Assembly (NCBI GenBank): GCA_036322835.1
Contig: AP027304.1
Span: 620,001-684,000 of the forward strand
Reading direction: 5' to 3'
Length of the DNA: 64,000 nt
DNA from: Tenuifilaceae bacterium CYCD
GTDB lineage: Bacteria > Bacteroidota > Bacteroidia > Bacteroidales > Tenuifilaceae
Below, one piece after another: positions 27,246-35,622 of the stretch. The position numbers and the translations under genes were made by a program. The notes under the pieces were generated by a model that did not search any database, was not told the origin of the DNA, and saw only the letters and a list, made by a program, of their open reading frames with translations. Position 1 is the stretch's first letter, and every line of letters begins with the position of its first letter.

Positions 27246-28349
27246 TTATTCATCTAACTTATTCAAAGCGAAAGCATAAGCACCCACAGCTACCGCGTGG
27301 CTAGTTCCAAGGCGCGATAAACCTACCCCAAATCGTTTCAGTGGGTCGTAATCAACCTCACGAGAGCTGAATGGAACTTTGATTTTACGTAATTCTCCTT
27401 TTGTGAATTGCTCACGTTGCTGAACATCTTCAAGATTAAATGCCTTAAGTTCCAACCTATCAACCTCGCCTCCCTTCAGGTTTTGAATTTTACCGTTCAG
27501 TTGGTAGAACATTGAAGGAGCAAAATACTTGTAGGAATTAGCCAAACCACCGCCAATTACAACGAGCGAATCGGTTAAAGTAACGGCATTGGCCAACGCA
27601 TCGCCAACTACAACACCCAGCGTTTGGAATGCAAGACGAGCAGCAACCATATCGCCCTCCTTTTTTCCTTCGAGTATATCGAATATCTCCTTTGGAGAGA
27701 GTGTTTCGGCCTCCTTATTTCTGGAATTGCTATGGTAAATTCCCTGAACCGCACGAATACTAGCACCTTCCTCCGCAAAACAGTAAACATCGATACCGTT
27801 GCGCATCAACCAAATTTCGGCTCCTGCCGAATTATCGCCAATGTAAAGTTGATTATTCACCACCAAACCACCGCCAAATCCTGTCCCTAGCGTGATACCA
27901 AAAATATTCCTATAGCGTTTTGGATTCCCCGCCTTTTCGAGCATCTCGTTTACCTCGGGTAAAAGACCTACAATGGCCTCGCCGTAGGTGAATAAATCGC
28001 CATCGTTATTGATAAATACAGGAAGATTAAATTGCTCCTGAAGCATTGGCCCTAAAGCAACACCACCCCTAAAACTGGGTAAATTGCCCAAATCTCCTAT
28101 AATTCCATTAGGATAGTCGGCTGGTCCAGGAAACGCAAAACTAATTGCAACAGGTTTTTCGTTCAGTTTGGATATTACTATTTTAAACCCATCGAGGATT
28201 GTATGCAGGCATTTATCCAAGTTATCGCCATTGCTTGGCAATGTAACAGGCTCAACAATACTCTGCATCCCCTTAATTGCCGAAAAAACAAAGTTGGTTC
28301 CACCTGCATCGAGGGTAAGGACTATTCTATTATCGTTTTTGTAATTCAT
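27246..28349 (-). CDS. ROK-family sugar kinase without the usual zinc motif
   Basis: From ATG 28349 the protein is 367 residues, starting directly at the phosphate-binding loop (VLTLDAGGTNFVFSAI). A longer frame from 28409 adds 20 unlikely residues and overlaps the transporter gene. The glucokinase-type motifs are present: INNDGDLFTYGE with the catalytic Asp, and GITLGTGFGGGLVV. Where most ROK proteins have the CxCGxxGCxE zinc site, this one has IDVYCFAEEGASIR with a single Cys. It is also longer than the usual 300 residues. In this operon, with mannosidases and a sugar transporter, it most likely phosphorylates mannose or a related hexose; that is an inference. Confidence 0.85.
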   Translation of the reverse strand: MNYKNDNRIVLTLDAGGTNFVFSAIKGMQSIVEPVTLPSNGDNLDKCLHTILDGFKIVISKLNEKPVAISFAFPGPADYPNGIIGDLGNLPSFRGGVALGPMLQEQFNLPVFINNDGDLFTYGEAIVGLLPEVNEMLEKAGNPKRYRNIFGITLGTGFGGGLVVNNQLYIGDNSAGAEIWLMRNGIDVYCFAEEGASIRAVQGIYHSNSRNKEAETLSPKEIFDILEGKKEGDMVAARLAFQTLGVVVGDALANAVTLTDSLVVIGGGLANSYKYFAPSMFYQLNGKIQNLKGGEVDRLELKAFNLEDVQQREQFTKGELRKIKVPFSSREVDYDPLKRFGVGLSRLGTSHAVAVGAYAFALNKLDE

Positions 28350-28401
28350 TTTTAAGCGAAATGTTAAAAGTGAAAAGTTAAAGGAAAAATTGAGGTTGGT
28401 C

Positions 28402-29553
28402 TTATGCAACTACCTTTTTCGCTCCTTTTAACGATAGAAAGAGCAAATATCCAAAACAGATTGCAGGAACTATGAACGCAAAGGCATTCATCTCCATATC
28501 AACCATTTTACCCATAAACAAGGGAATAATTGCACCACCCGATATTGCCATACACATTAATCCGCTTAACTCATTTGCCGCCTCGGGTTTTTCCTCAACA
28601 GTAATAGAGAAAAGCAAAGGCCAAATATTGGCAAAGCCTAATCCACCAATAATAACTCCAACAATTGCCAAAATAGGATTTCCAGCCATCAAAAGTAAAA
28701 TTCCAATTAATCCCATCAATGCTGAAATTCGAAAAAAATTACGTGGATTAAGCACCGTTAATGTTACTCCTCCAACCAAACGACCAATTGTTAGAAGAAG
28801 GAAAAACAACGGGGCACCATATTTACTAGCATTTTCGGGCGACATGCCAATTGCCTTATTCAAGGGCAAAAGAAATCTTGCCATACAAACCTCCGCCCCA
28901 ACATAGAGGAATATTCCTATAACCGCCATCAAAAACACTGGATTTTTTAACAAACCAAGACTCGACTTAAAACTTGGTGGAACATCGGCCTTTGTTTCCT
29001 CAACCTTAATGAAAAGCACCGATACAAATGTTAACGCCATCAGTATAAAGAAAACAGGAAATGCGGCTCTCCATCCCAAATCTTTGAAAAGAACTAAAGT
29101 AGCAACAGCAGTTACTAGGTATGCCGATGCAGTACTACCAATTCCTTTTATTCCCTGGGCAAACGCCAAATTGCGGCTATATGCTCCAATGGTACTAACA
29201 TCGCGCATAATTGGGTTTCCCGCAACTTGTAAGAACGAAGTACCAATTCCCAATATAAGAATACAAGCCAAAAGCAACATATAACTAGGAGCAATAACGG
29301 TTGGCACAAGTAAAGCCAATGCATTCAAACCCAACCCCAAAAGCAACAGGTTTTTCTTGCCAATTCGCGATGCCAAAAGTCCTCCAGGAACGCTAAACAC
29401 TGCAAATGCAATAAAAACAAAGAATGGTAATAGGGTTGCCATTACATTGTTTAGCTGATATTGATTCATAACAGCATCGGACATTGGGCCCATTGCATCG
29501 GCAATACCCATTGTAAGGAATGCTAAAAAGATTGGAATAGTTTTTTTGTTCAT
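28402..29553 (-). CDS. MFS sugar transporter (FucP/NagP-like)
   Basis: The 383-residue protein has about twelve hydrophobic segments and the general MFS layout (SRIGKKNLLLLGLG after TM2, GRLVGG at mid-chain). Its beginning, IPIFLAFLTMGIADAMGPMSDAV, resembles the fucose/glucose/N-acetylglucosamine permease branch. It lies 22 bp after lacI and just ahead of the ROK kinase in the same direction. It probably imports the monosaccharide freed by the periplasmic hydrolases. Mannose is the likely substrate, but this is not proved by sequence. Confidence 0.85.
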   Translation of the reverse strand: MNKKTIPIFLAFLTMGIADAMGPMSDAVMNQYQLNNVMATLLPFFVFIAFAVFSVPGGLLASRIGKKNLLLLGLGLNALALLVPTVIAPSYMLLLACILILGIGTSFLQVAGNPIMRDVSTIGAYSRNLAFAQGIKGIGSTASAYLVTAVATLVLFKDLGWRAAFPVFFILMALTFVSVLFIKVEETKADVPPSFKSSLGLLKNPVFLMAVIGIFLYVGAEVCMARFLLPLNKAIGMSPENASKYGAPLFFLLLTIGRLVGGVTLTVLNPRNFFRISALMGLIGILLLMAGNPILAIVGVIIGGLGFANIWPLLFSITVEEKPEAANELSGLMCMAISGGAIIPLFMGKMVDMEMNAFAFIVPAICFGYLLFLSLKGAKKVVA

Positions 29554-29575
29554 ATTAGGTTTTGGTTTAGTTTTA

Positions 29576-30601
29576 TTATTTGCGGGATGATTCCCTGATA
29601 TTTAACACAATTGGCAAAACATTCAATTGCTCTTTTGTGACAATTTCATCAGGTTTAATTTGATGCATCAATAATTCAAACGCCTGAGTGCATATACTTG
29701 AAACTGGCTGCAAAACAGCCGTAACCGAAGGTTTAATGAAACTAAAGTAAGGCAAATCGTCGAAACAGGTTAGGGCCATATCTTCAGGAATTCTAATCCC
29801 TAAATTGCTACACGACTGCAAAACCGCTGTTGCTAGGTTATTGTTTACCGCAAAAAGACAATCGGGCATGGAGTTTTGCTTAAATCGGGTCATTAGCAAT
29901 TCGCTCACTGCTCCGCTGATATTTCCAAAAGGAATCTCAACGGTATCAACCTCTGCACCTTTTTGTTGCCAAGCATATTTATAGCCCTCAATCCTATGCT
30001 TTACTGTTGATATATGCGATGTTGAAAGTGTTAAAACCATTGGTTTTTGATAACCAGACTTGGATAGATGTTCGGCAATCTGTTTGCCCCCATTAAAGTT
30101 ATCGACCACCACCGATGGTATTCCAGAATTTTCGAAATATCTGTCAATTAGCACCAAAGGCAACCCATCGGAGTAGTAATTCCTTAGCTCCTCGGCATTT
30201 TCTTGCGACGATGATAGGATAATTCCATCGACCTGCCTGTTTCGTAATAGCTTAATTAATTTTCGCTCCTTTTCAATATCCTCATCGGTACTACAAATAA
30301 TCACGTTAGAACCGACGCTAGCAGCCAAGTCCTCTATATTACGGGCAATTGCAGCATAAAAACTATTGGAAATATCTGATACAATCAAACCAATAGTGTT
30401 GGTATATCCAAGCCTCAAACCGCGAGCTAACTGGTTTGGTTTATAGTTCAAATCCTTAGCTTTATCAAGTACTCTGATTCGAGTACGTTCCGAAATTCCA
30501 TACTGCTCTGCCTTTCCATTTATCACTAATGAAACAACGGCCTTTGAAACCCCCACGCTACGGGCAATATCGTCCAATGAAACCCTCTGCTTTTTCATCA
30601 A
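29576..30601 (-). CDS. LacI-family regulator of the mannosidase operon
   Basis: The 341-residue protein has an N-terminal LacI helix-turn-helix (SLDDIARSVGVSKAVVSLVINGKAEQYGIS) and hinge helix (NYKPNQLARGLRLG). A periplasmic-binding-protein-like effector domain follows (TNTIGLIVSDISNSFYAAI to CFDDLPYFSFIKPSVTAV). Two adjacent ATG codons (30601, 30598) are possible starts. It is the first gene of a run lacI-MFS-ROK-GH2-GH92. A perfect palindrome with a central CG, the hallmark of LacI-type operators, lies in its promoter, so it probably represses itself and the whole operon until sugar is bound. Confidence 0.92.
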   Translation of the reverse strand: MMKKQRVSLDDIARSVGVSKAVVSLVINGKAEQYGISERTRIRVLDKAKDLNYKPNQLARGLRLGYTNTIGLIVSDISNSFYAAIARNIEDLAASVGSNVIICSTDEDIEKERKLIKLLRNRQVDGIILSSSQENAEELRNYYSDGLPLVLIDRYFENSGIPSVVVDNFNGGKQIAEHLSKSGYQKPMVLTLSTSHISTVKHRIEGYKYAWQQKGAEVDTVEIPFGNISGAVSELLMTRFKQNSMPDCLFAVNNNLATAVLQSCSNLGIRIPEDMALTCFDDLPYFSFIKPSVTAVLQPVSSICTQAFELLMHQIKPDEIVTKEQLNVLPIVLNIRESSRK

Positions 30602-30618
30602 TCCTCATTTGTTTGCAA

Positions 30619-30648
30619 CAAATATAAAAAATATCTAAATCGATTTAG
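30619..30648 (-). promoter_or_regulatory. lacI promoter with LacI-type operator
   Basis: On the minus strand the -7 box TATATTTG lies at 30626-30619. Immediately upstream, at 30635-30648, is the perfect 14-bp palindrome CTAAATCGATTTAG with a central CG. A repressor there would cover the space between -33 and -7. Confidence 0.65.
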
Positions 30649-30687
30649 GTGGTTTAGTAAAAAATATTTATACATAACAAAATTGAT

Positions 30688-31437
30688 TTACAGATTAAGC
30701 AGTTCTTTAAGATCGGGGGTTGAACTTTTAATTACTTTGAGAATTTGGCTTTTAGATTTTACCTGAGCATAATTTGGTAAGTACTCCTTTTCTATAGTAG
30801 TAGTCTTTCCTGTGGATAACTTAATTTTTTGAACCATGAATGGCTCGGAGAAATAGATGTATATCTCATCGTCATCATTCCATATTATATAAACAGGCTT
30901 TGAGTTTAGAATGTAGGAAAATAGCTGAATGCCATCCAAATCATTTACTGTTAACTTATTCTCAACACAAAAAGCAATACGATTGTTACCCGATATTGCA
31001 GGTAATGACTTTATTTGCGAATAACGCTTTAGCGTTTTACTACTAATATTGTACAAATAAATACCATCAAGCGAATCGGAAAAATTTACATTAACTATTC
31101 CTAATACGATATAGTTCTCATTCCTGTCCATACGAGTATCAAACCTAGCAGGCCAACAACATATATCGTCCATTCGATAAACAAGGTGGGTTTTGTTTTC
31201 AACGCTATCGGTACGAAAAAGTCCAAAAACCTGACGCTCCTCCCTAGACATACCCCCATCGGGGAAACGGCTAATTCCTTTTGGCATACGGTACTCCCTA
31301 ACCTGAGCAAGGTAGTAATAGGATGACCCAACAACAACACCCCCGTGTGATGGCTCAAAGGAATAGTACAGTTCTCGGGTGTAGCAAGAGGAAAATAGTA
31401 TTGCAAACACTATAAAAAGAAAGTATAAATTTTTCAT
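30688..31437 (-). CDS. Lipoprotein of unknown function
   Basis: The 249-residue protein starts with a lipoprotein signal (MKNLYFLFIVFAILFSSCYTREL, Cys18). The mature part has short beta segments such as ENYIVLGIVNVNFSD and DGIYLYNISSKTLKRY, followed by DDDEIYIYFSEPF. This suggests an incomplete beta-propeller-like fold. No family was recognised. It has its own promoter and lies upstream of lacI in the same direction, but lacI also has its own promoter, so a functional link is doubtful. Confidence 0.7.
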   Translation of the reverse strand: MKNLYFLFIVFAILFSSCYTRELYYSFEPSHGGVVVGSSYYYLAQVREYRMPKGISRFPDGGMSREERQVFGLFRTDSVENKTHLVYRMDDICCWPARFDTRMDRNENYIVLGIVNVNFSDSLDGIYLYNISSKTLKRYSQIKSLPAISGNNRIAFCVENKLTVNDLDGIQLFSYILNSKPVYIIWNDDDEIYIYFSEPFMVQKIKLSTGKTTTIEKEYLPNYAQVKSKSQILKVIKSSTPDLKELLNL

Positions 31438-31476
31438 TACGAGGATGCTTTAAAGGTTGCGCAGATGTTTGAAAAT

Positions 31477-31507
31477 CAAATATATCAAATAAAGCGCTAA
31501 TTGTCAA
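31477..31507 (-). promoter_or_regulatory. Promoter of the lipoprotein gene
   Basis: On the minus strand TATATTTG (31484-31477) matches the -7 consensus, and a TTG lies 20 nt upstream at the -33 position. The start codon is about 40 bp downstream. Confidence 0.55.
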
Positions 31508-31569
31508 GATTATTTATAGGAAGTAAAAACATAGAAAGGAATCATCTTCTACTATTCAATTCTAAAATA

Positions 31570-32022
31570 TTACTCCAACCTTTTCACAACCTCTTCTCTA
31601 TAACTACGGCCAATTGGTAATTGCTGATTATTTATTTGCACAAATGCGTGGGTGAAAATGCTAATCCGTTTTTTGTTTACGATGTATGCGCGATGAATTC
31701 TAATAAACTGGCTATTATCGAGTATTGTTTCAACTCCTGTTAATCGAAGATAGCAAACCAATGTTTTTTGAGTTGTGTGGACTTTAACGTAATCGTCCAT
31801 ACTCTCAATGTAGAGAATATCATCAATATCAACCTTGAAATTCTTCTTATCGGATTTTAAAACAATACGCATTTGTTCCGCAGGAGCCATGTTGGCAACG
31901 GATGGTCTGACTGTATCGTAGAACTTGTTAATTGCTTTTGGAAATCGTTCAAAAGGAATAGACTCTCTAAAACCCCCATAGCCCCGAGTTTTAACTCGGG
32001 ATATATTTATTTCGACTGAAAA
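31570..32022 (-). pseudogene. Truncated LytTR response regulator, receiver domain lost
   Basis: An ATG at 31890 opens a 106-residue LytTR DNA-binding domain (IDDILYIESMDDYVKVHTTQKT, then QFIRIHRAYIVNKKRI). The same frame stays open for 44 further codons upstream, to a TGA at 32025-32023. Those codons contain IPFERFPKAINKFYDTV, which matches the linker that joins a receiver to LytTR in Bacteroidota regulators (usually KPIPFERFLKAV). No start codon lies in this extension, and before the linker the sequence becomes unrelated and includes a palindrome. So a two-domain regulator has lost its receiver and first start. The remaining LytTR domain may still be made from ATG 31890; no kinase gene is adjacent. 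Confidence 0.78.
31971..32003. repeat. REP-like palindrome at the truncation point
   Basis: CCCGAGTT (31983-31990) and AACTCGGG (31993-32000) form an 8-bp perfect stem with a TT loop, beside a short C-run (AACCCCCATA, 31971-31980). The form resembles REP palindromes spread by RAYT transposases in Bacteroidota. It lies in the stretch that replaced the receiver domain of the LytTR regulator. Only one copy was noticed in the window. Confidence 0.5.
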
Positions 32023-32048
32023 TCATTTGGAAAAACAGAAAACAAAAC

Positions 32049-32056
32049 TATCTTTA
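32049..32056 (+). promoter_or_regulatory. Candidate -7 box for gatED
   Basis: TATCTTTA is one base from TAnnTTTG and ends 32 bp before the gatE start codon. It is the best candidate in the short divergent region. Confidence 0.35.
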
Positions 32057-32088
32057 AAACCCATTAACCCTTTTTCGATTTTCTAAAA

Positions 32089-34089
32089 ATGGCCAAGAAA
32101 ACTAACACTCCTAAGCAATTCGACCCCCAGAAAAATTATTTGGCTACTATGAAGGCTATAGGCTATGTTAGCCGTAGCAACGCCACTCCTGAGGATTACC
32201 GTCGGATTGGATTCAAATCAGGTCTTGAGGTACACCAGCAGCTTAAAACGCAAAAAAAATTGTTTTGCCGTTGTCCTGCGGGCATTTTCCACGAGAACAA
32301 TGATTACCATGCGGAAATTATCCGTCATATGCGTCCAACTCTGAGCGAGATGGGTGAGTACGATGGTACTGCGCTAATGGAGTTTAAAACTAAGAAAGAG
32401 GTTATTTACCGCATAAACAATAAAACAACCTGCACATACGAGATTGACGATACCCCACCATTCCCCGTTAACCGTGAGGCATTGGAAATTGCGCTTGAGA
32501 TATCGTTGCTCTGCAAGATGAGTATCGTGGGCGAGGTTCATATCACCCGCAAGCAGTACTTGGATGGATCAATCCCAACGGGTTTTCAACGCACAGCAAT
32601 TCTCGGCGTTGGTGGACAACTTCAACTCAAGAACAAAAAAGTAAACCTTATTCAACTTAGTATTGAAGAGGATGCTTGCCGCGAGATTTCGGATATTGGA
32701 CATCAACGTATATATAAAACCGACCGTTTGGGTATGCCATTGATAGAAACCGTTACCCATCCCGAATGCCTTACACCTGACGAGCTCCGTGAGGCAGGCG
32801 ATTATATCCGATTCTTAAACCGTAGCACAGGAAAAGTTCGTACAGGAATTGGCGCTGCACGTCAGGATACGAACGTTAGCTGCGAGGGAGGTACACGTGT
32901 TGAGATTAAGGGAGTATCGCACAGCAAGTGGCTGCCTGAACTATCGCACAACGAGTGTTTCCGCCAATGGGCGTTGCTAAATATCCGTAAGATATTACTT
33001 GAACGCATTGCTAATCCTACAAGTTGGGCATTACGTCACATTGAGATCGATGCTTATTCTCACAATTTAGAGCACGATCTTGCCCAGAAGTACTCCGATA
33101 ACGGTTACAAACTTATTGCAATTGCACTGCCCGCATTCCACGGCATTCTGTCGCACTTTACACAGCCCGGAAAAAGTTTCACCAACGAACTAAGCGACAG
33201 GCTAAAGGTTATTGCTTGCGTTGAAAAACCCAACATTACCAGTGATGAGGACTTGATGAATCCCCTATCGGAGCAAGATGCGATTAAACTGGCATCGTTA
33301 CTAAAAGCATCGGAAGACGATGCAATTGTTCTAATTTGGGGTCCAAAAGAGGATATTCCAACTGCGCTAGACGTTATTGATGAGCGCTGCCGTATGGCAT
33401 TTGAGGGTGTTCCACGCGAAACGCGCCGTCCGCTCGATGATGGTACCTCTCTTTTTGAGCGTGTGCTACCCGGAGCAGACCGTATGTACCCCGATACCGA
33501 TTCAGCACCAATTCCTCTAGAGGACTCATATATCAAAAAGTTAAGCGAAAATCTGCCTGTTGATATTTGGCAGCGAATTCAGCAACTTACCAGTATGCGA
33601 ATCCCCGAGGATACGCATAAATACATTTTACGCAGAAACCTTGTCCCCATTATCGAGGAGATTTCCAATATGGGATTCTCCGCAAGGTTTGTGGGAACTT
33701 TGCTTGGACATAACCTAAAGTGCATTGAGGGGCATATTCCAATGCATAAGGATTTCAATTACCGACGAATTGTTGAGATGTTTGCTTTCCTTTCGAAGCA
33801 AAAGTTGCATCAATCCTTATCAAAATTGATGCTTCCGGTTATTTACCAGCATCCGAATATGGATTTTAACTCCGTGCTTACCAGCATCAACTTTAAGAAA
33901 CGTACAGTTGATGAACTAACCGCTCCTGTTGACTATCTGATTGAAAAGTTCAAGGAGATTCGGGTTACAAAAGGCGACAGCCCCAACATAGTTGTAAATT
34001 GGGTAATGGGACAGCTAAACCGTCAGGCCTTGGGTAACGCCGATTTAAAGGAACTCCGTAAGCGAATTGAGGAGAGGGTAAATAGTTAA
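32089..34089 (+). CDS. gatE: Glu-tRNA(Gln) amidotransferase subunit E (archaeal type)
   Basis: The 666-residue protein has the GatB/GatE cradle at its N-terminus (GLEVHQQLKTQKKLFCRCP; then TARQDTNVSCEGGTRVEIKG-like sequence near residue 265). It is GatE and not GatB because of the inserted AspRS-like GAD domain (about 335-480). That domain carries FHGILSHFTQPGKSFTNELS, PRETRRPLDDGTSLFE and PGADRMYPDTDSAPIP, all conserved in archaeal GatE. A YqeY-like tail domain follows. GatE binds tRNA(Gln), activates the misacylated glutamate with ATP and uses ammonia from GatD to make Gln-tRNA(Gln). gatD follows after 24 bp. The pair is known mainly from archaea, so transfer is likely. Confidence 0.93.
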   Translation: MAKKTNTPKQFDPQKNYLATMKAIGYVSRSNATPEDYRRIGFKSGLEVHQQLKTQKKLFCRCPAGIFHENNDYHAEIIRHMRPTLSEMGEYDGTALMEFKTKKEVIYRINNKTTCTYEIDDTPPFPVNREALEIALEISLLCKMSIVGEVHITRKQYLDGSIPTGFQRTAILGVGGQLQLKNKKVNLIQLSIEEDACREISDIGHQRIYKTDRLGMPLIETVTHPECLTPDELREAGDYIRFLNRSTGKVRTGIGAARQDTNVSCEGGTRVEIKGVSHSKWLPELSHNECFRQWALLNIRKILLERIANPTSWALRHIEIDAYSHNLEHDLAQKYSDNGYKLIAIALPAFHGILSHFTQPGKSFTNELSDRLKVIACVEKPNITSDEDLMNPLSEQDAIKLASLLKASEDDAIVLIWGPKEDIPTALDVIDERCRMAFEGVPRETRRPLDDGTSLFERVLPGADRMYPDTDSAPIPLEDSYIKKLSENLPVDIWQRIQQLTSMRIPEDTHKYILRRNLVPIIEEISNMGFSARFVGTLLGHNLKCIEGHIPMHKDFNYRRIVEMFAFLSKQKLHQSLSKLMLPVIYQHPNMDFNSVLTSINFKKRTVDELTAPVDYLIEKFKEIRVTKGDSPNIVVNWVMGQLNRQALGNADLKELRKRIEERVNS

Positions 34090-34113
34090 TTAACCACATC
34101 AACACTTATTGCA

Positions 34114-35499
34114 ATGGAAGATATTTTTCAAGGATATAAAGGACGAGCACTGGAAGTGCTTAAAAAATATAACGTTAGGGTTTGGGGTAAGGCTGTAGTT
34201 GAAACAAATCGTGGCGAGTTTAAGGGAACCGTTCTACCTCGCGCCGAGAACGACGACGATTGTCATATCGTAATTAAAATTGATACTGGCTACAACGTGG
34301 GTATCGATATTTTCACAATTACGAGTATGAAAGAGGTTGGCTACTACAAAGCCACCTACAAGATTCCCGAAAAGGAATTCCCGTTCACACCTAATTTGCC
34401 AAAGGTTAAACTGCTTGGTACTGGCGGTACAATTGCATCGCGTCTCGACTACCGCACTGGTGCTGTTATTCCGGCATTCTCACCAGGCGAACTTTACGGT
34501 GCTGTTCCAGAGTTAGCCGATATTTGTAACCTAAACACCGAAAAACTTTTTGCTGTGTTCAGCGAGAATATGGGTCCCGAACAGTACAAAGCGCTTGCAA
34601 TTGCCATTGGCAAGGAGATTGAGAATGGAATTGATGGAATTATTATTGGCCACGGCACCGATACCTTAAGCCATACCGCTGCAGCACTAACCTTTATGGT
34701 GCAAAACCCTCCTGTTCCTATTGTTTTGGTGGGCTCACAGCGCAGTTCCGACCGACCCAGTAGTGACGCTGCACTAAACCTAATGCATGCAGCCCTAACT
34801 GCAGGACACTCCGATATTGCAGAGGTTATGGTTTGTATGTTTGGTCCAACATCCGATGAATATGGATTTCTACATCGCGGAACACGCGTGCGCAAAATGC
34901 ACTCATCGTACCGCAGTACATTCCGTACCATTGGCAACACACCATTGGCAACAGTTAGCCGAAAGGATGGCGTAAAACCTATTGTGGAAAATTACAATCA
35001 TCGCCGGAAGGATCGTAAAGCTAAAATTATGCCTTACTTCGAGGAGAAGGTGACAATTGTTTACTACTATCCCAACATGCAACCCGATATTATTGATTCG
35101 TTGGTTGATAATGGATACAAAGGAATTATCATTGCAGGAACTGGATTAGGACATATCAATAAACCGCTTTACCCTGCCATTGAGCGCGCAACTAAGAAAG
35201 GCGTTCATATCTACATGACCGTTCAAACCCTTTGGGGTTACGCGCATATGTACGTTTACGATACAGGTCGCGACCTTATGGCCAAAGGAATTATTCCTGC
35301 AGAAAATATGCTACCCGAAACAGCCTACATTAAGTTGGGTTGGGCTCTTGGTCAAACAAATGACCCTGCCGAAGTTCGCAGGTTAATGCTAACCCCAATA
35401 AATGCTGAGATTACTGAGCGCGAACCGTATAATGGATACTTAATTTATCAGGGTGGCGTTCCTGAGGTTGAGGAGTTTATTAGGAAGTTTAGGAAATAG
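34114..35499 (+). CDS. gatD: Glu-tRNA(Gln) amidotransferase subunit D (archaeal type)
   Basis: The 461-residue protein has an N-terminal small beta domain (about 1-90; AVVETNRGEFKGTVLPRAEN) that plain asparaginases lack. An asparaginase-type catalytic domain follows. The first Thr is in LLGTGGTIASRLDYRTG, and the second Thr-Asp pair is in IGHGTDTLSHTAAAL. GSQRSSDRPSSDAALN lies nearby, and the Lys is probably in SRKDGVKPI. This is the GatD architecture: it releases ammonia from glutamine or asparagine and channels it to GatE. The small N-terminal domain and the adjacent gatE rule out an ordinary asparaginase. It ends the operon. Confidence 0.93.
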   Translation: MEDIFQGYKGRALEVLKKYNVRVWGKAVVETNRGEFKGTVLPRAENDDDCHIVIKIDTGYNVGIDIFTITSMKEVGYYKATYKIPEKEFPFTPNLPKVKLLGTGGTIASRLDYRTGAVIPAFSPGELYGAVPELADICNLNTEKLFAVFSENMGPEQYKALAIAIGKEIENGIDGIIIGHGTDTLSHTAAALTFMVQNPPVPIVLVGSQRSSDRPSSDAALNLMHAALTAGHSDIAEVMVCMFGPTSDEYGFLHRGTRVRKMHSSYRSTFRTIGNTPLATVSRKDGVKPIVENYNHRRKDRKAKIMPYFEEKVTIVYYYPNMQPDIIDSLVDNGYKGIIIAGTGLGHINKPLYPAIERATKKGVHIYMTVQTLWGYAHMYVYDTGRDLMAKGIIPAENMLPETAYIKLGWALGQTNDPAEVRRLMLTPINAEITEREPYNGYLIYQGGVPEVEEFIRKFRK

Positions 35500-35622
35500 G
35501 AACAGATGATAAACTTTCAAACACTAGGCAATTGATGTTAAAACCAACACACATCAAATCTTACATCTAATATCTTGATCTGATATCTAAATATGTTATA
35601 TTTATACGATAAAGTATAAAAA

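Noticed and set aside
32089-34089. Call as GatB of a GatCAB complex
   Set aside because: The inserted GAD-type domain and adjacent gatD identify GatE. No gatA or gatC is present here.
34114-35499. Call as a simple L-asparaginase
   Set aside because: The N-terminal small beta domain and the 24-bp spacing to gatE point to GatD.
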